64,000 nt of DNA from assembly GCF_027105095.1 (NCBI RefSeq), contig NZ_CP114278.1, positions 992,001 to 1,056,000 on the forward strand, written 5' to 3'. This DNA is from Brevundimonas vesicularis. GTDB taxonomy: Bacteria > Pseudomonadota > Alphaproteobacteria > Caulobacterales > Caulobacteraceae. Of the stretch, positions 62,114 through 64,000 are shown one piece after another (the stretch's first letter is position 1; every line of letters starts with the position of its first letter). The notes under the pieces were generated by a model. The model did not search any database. It was given only the letters and a program-made list of their open reading frames with translations, and had not been told where the DNA came from. The position numbers were made by a program, and so were the translations under genes.

Positions 62114-64000
62114 CCGCCGCCTCGTCGGCCACCGTCAGCTCGTGGCTTTCCGGATATTCGCGCACCGTCGGGCGGTTGTTCGCATAGGCCTTGCGGCACG
62201 CCAGGACGCCATAGACGACCATGGTGACGACCACGAACAGGAAGCCAGCCGTCAGCGTCGAGTTGACGTAGTCGTTGACCACGATGCGGTGCATGTCGCC
62301 AATGCTCTTGGCCGGGGCGATCAGTTCGCCGGCGCCCAGCGCCTCCTGATATTTGCGAGCGTGGGACAGGAAGCCGATGCGGACGTCCGGGTGGAACAGC
62401 TTCTGGAAGCCCGCCGTCAGGGTGCAGATCAACAGCCAGGTCGCGGGAACGACCATGACCCAGGCGAACTTCTCGCGCTTCATCTTGAACAGGACGACGG
62501 TGCCCAGGATCAGGGCGACGGCGGCCAGCATCTGGTTGGCGATGCCGAACAGGGGCCACAAGCTGTTGATGCCGCCCAGCGGATCGACCACGCCGGTGTA
62601 GAGGAAATAGCCCCACAGACCGACCGTCAGGGCCGTGGCGACGACGTTGGCGCCCCACGACTTGGTCTCGCGCATCTTGGGCACGGCGACGCCCAGCAGG
62701 TCCTGGATCATGAAGCGGCAGACCCGAGTGCCGGCGTCGACCGTCGTCAGGATGAACAGGGCCTCGAACAGGATGGCGAAGTGATACCAGAAGGCCATCA
62801 TGGCCTTGCCGCCGATCACGCCGGACAGGATGTGCGCCATGCCGACCGCCAGGGTCGGGGCGCCGCCTGCGCGCGACAGGATCGAATGTTCGCCCACGTC
62901 GCGCGCCAGCTGTTCAAGCTCTCCGGGCGTGATGTGGAAGCCCCACTGGGCCACGGCGGCGGCGGCGGAGGCCGCATCCTTGCCGATGACGGCGACCGGG
63001 CTGTTCATGGCGAAATAGACGGCCGGGTCCAGAACCGTGGCGGCGATCAGGGCCATGACGGCGACGAAGCTTTCGCACAGCATGGCGCCATAGCCGATCA
63101 TCGGGATCTGAGCTTCGTTCTCCAGCAGCTTGGGCGTGGTTCCCGACGAGATCAGGGCGTGGAAGCCCGATACGGCGCCGCAGGCGATGGTGATGAACAG
63201 GAAGGGGAACAGGGCGCCGGCGAAGACCGGGCCGGTGCCGTCGATGAAGGGGGTGATGGCCGGCATTTGCAGGTGCGGGCGCACGATCAGAATGCCGACG
63301 GCCAGGGCCACGATGGCGCCGATCTTCAGGAAGGTCGACAGATAGTCGCGCGGCGCCAGCAGCAGCCATACCGGAATGACCGAGGCGATGAAGCCATAGA
63401 CCATCATCAGGATCGCCAGGGTCGGGCCGGTCAGGGTGAAGGCCGGGCCCCAGAACGGATCCGCCGCGATATGGCCGCCGCCGATGATGGCCAGGATCAG
63501 CAGGACGACGCCGATCACCGACACCTCGCCCACGCGGCCCGGCCGCAGGAAGCGGGTGTACAGGCCCATGAAGATGGCGATGGGGATGGTGGCGGCGACG
63601 GTGAAGGTGCCCCACGGGCTTTCGGCCAGGGCCTTGACCACGACCAGGGCCAGAACCGCCAGGATGATGACCATGATCATCAGGACGCCGACCTGGGCGA
63701 TGATGCCGGGGATGTTGCCCATTTCGGTGCGGATCATGTCGCCCAGCGACTTGCCGTCGCGACGCGTCGACATGAACAGGACCATCATGTCCTGCACCGC
63801 GCCGGCCAGCACGGCGCCGACCAGGATCCACAGGACGCCCGGCAGATAGCCCATCTGGGCGGCCAGAACCGGCCCGACCAGCGGCCCTGCGCCGGCGATG
63901 GCGGCGAAGTGGTGGCCGAACAGGACGTTCTTGGGCGTCGGCACATAGTCCAGCCCGTCGTTGCGGCGCATGGCCGGGGTCAGGCGCGCGGGGTTCAGCT
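62097..64000 (-). CDS. cstA: Carbon starvation protein A (peptide/pyruvate transporter), 5' end beyond the window
   Basis: About 635 codons are visible; the start lies right of base 64000. The open frame continues through the edge (LNPARLTPAMRRNDGLDYVPT). CstA proteins are inner-membrane transporters of peptides or pyruvate induced on carbon limitation. Signature segments are GLDYVPTPKNVLFGHHFAAIAGAGPLVGPVLAAQMGYLPG, then the many membrane helices and the conserved VSGFHALISSGTTPK and GTRVCRFMIQD. It overlaps its partner YbdD-type gene by 17 bases. Confidence 0.95.
   Translation of the reverse strand, partial: LNPARLTPAMRRNDGLDYVPTPKNVLFGHHFAAIAGAGPLVGPVLAAQMGYLPGVLWILVGAVLAGAVQDMMVLFMSTRRDGKSLGDMIRTEMGNIPGIIAQVGVLMIMVIILAVLALVVVKALAESPWGTFTVAATIPIAIFMGLYTRFLRPGRVGEVSVIGVVLLILAIIGGGHIAADPFWGPAFTLTGPTLAILMMVYGFIASVIPVWLLLAPRDYLSTFLKIGAIVALAVGILIVRPHLQMPAITPFIDGTGPVFAGALFPFLFITIACGAVSGFHALISSGTTPKLLENEAQIPMIGYGAMLCESFVAVMALIAATVLDPAVYFAMNSPVAVIGKDAASAAAAVAQWGFHITPGELEQLARDVGEHSILSRAGGAPTLAVGMAHILSGVIGGKAMMAFWYHFAILFEALFILTTVDAGTRVCRFMIQDLLGVAVPKMRETKSWGANVVATALTVGLWGYFLYTGVVDPLGGINSLWPLFGIANQMLAAVALILGTVVLFKMKREKFAWVMVVPATWLLICTLTAGFQKLFHPDVRIGFLSHARKYQEALGAGELIAPAKSIGDMHRIVVNDYVNSTLTAGFLFVVVTMVVYGVLACRKAYANNRPTVREYPESHELTVADEAADAARA

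Overview
The window is high-GC alphaproteobacterial DNA, most likely Caulobacteraceae and probably Brevundimonas. This rests on protein character, frequent GTG/TTG starts, a GTTC-N7-GTTC LexA-type site, EcfG/SigT-type promoters (GGAAC-N16-CGTT), HWE-kinase signalling, and the DUF6481 and ELM1-like genes. No tRNA, rRNA, CRISPR array, insertion sequence or origin was found. The species assignment is inference.

Layout. 0-9.8 kb is mainly core: the sodB tail, an MBL-fold lipoprotein, rpsD, an old-yellow-enzyme reductase flanked by two paralogous small lipoproteins, a minus-strand cluster (BolA, a degenerate aldo/keto-reductase-like protein, CGFS glutaredoxin, thioesterase), then GNAT/radC, map and a CinA-like gene. 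9.9-13.1 kb has a FadL-type porin, a GC-rich palindromic intergenic repeat and a DEAD-box helicase.

13.3-26 kb is the accessory part. It holds a divergent pair of paralogous HTH-like genes, then a visibly AT-rich SIR2 + P-loop (STAND-like) anti-phage-type gene. That gene is interrupted by an in-frame TGA, with 120 further open codons behind it. After uvrB comes a large MmeI-like (Type IIL) restriction-methylation protein whose target-recognition part has lower GC. A PadR/HAAS membrane-sensor pair and a membrane-protein/XRE pair follow, each behind a striking palindromic operator.

26-38 kb: an Ada-type alkylation-response protein that appears to have lost its HhH-GPD glycosylase core, overlapping ogt; a LamG lipoprotein; a host-attachment-family protein; a chemoreceptor; ilvA; then a nadA-x-M50-nadB-nadC operon with a promoter and a perfect inverted repeat in front of nadA. 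An unknown lower-GC gene and a site-2-protease-family gene are embedded in the operon by start/stop overlaps.

38-50 kb: two SleB-type cell-wall hydrolase paralogues, a glycine-zipper lipoprotein and the second SleB gene each behind a candidate general-stress promoter, a 1097-residue hybrid histidine kinase, an HWE kinase with a receiver protein, an aldo/keto reductase and trxB. 50-64 kb: ELM1-like protein, a second GC-rich intergenic repeat, greA, GST, a dicarboxylate/amino-acid symporter, carB, an RraB-like protein, HAD phosphatase, SDR, S41 protease, and a YbdD/CstA pair running off the right edge.
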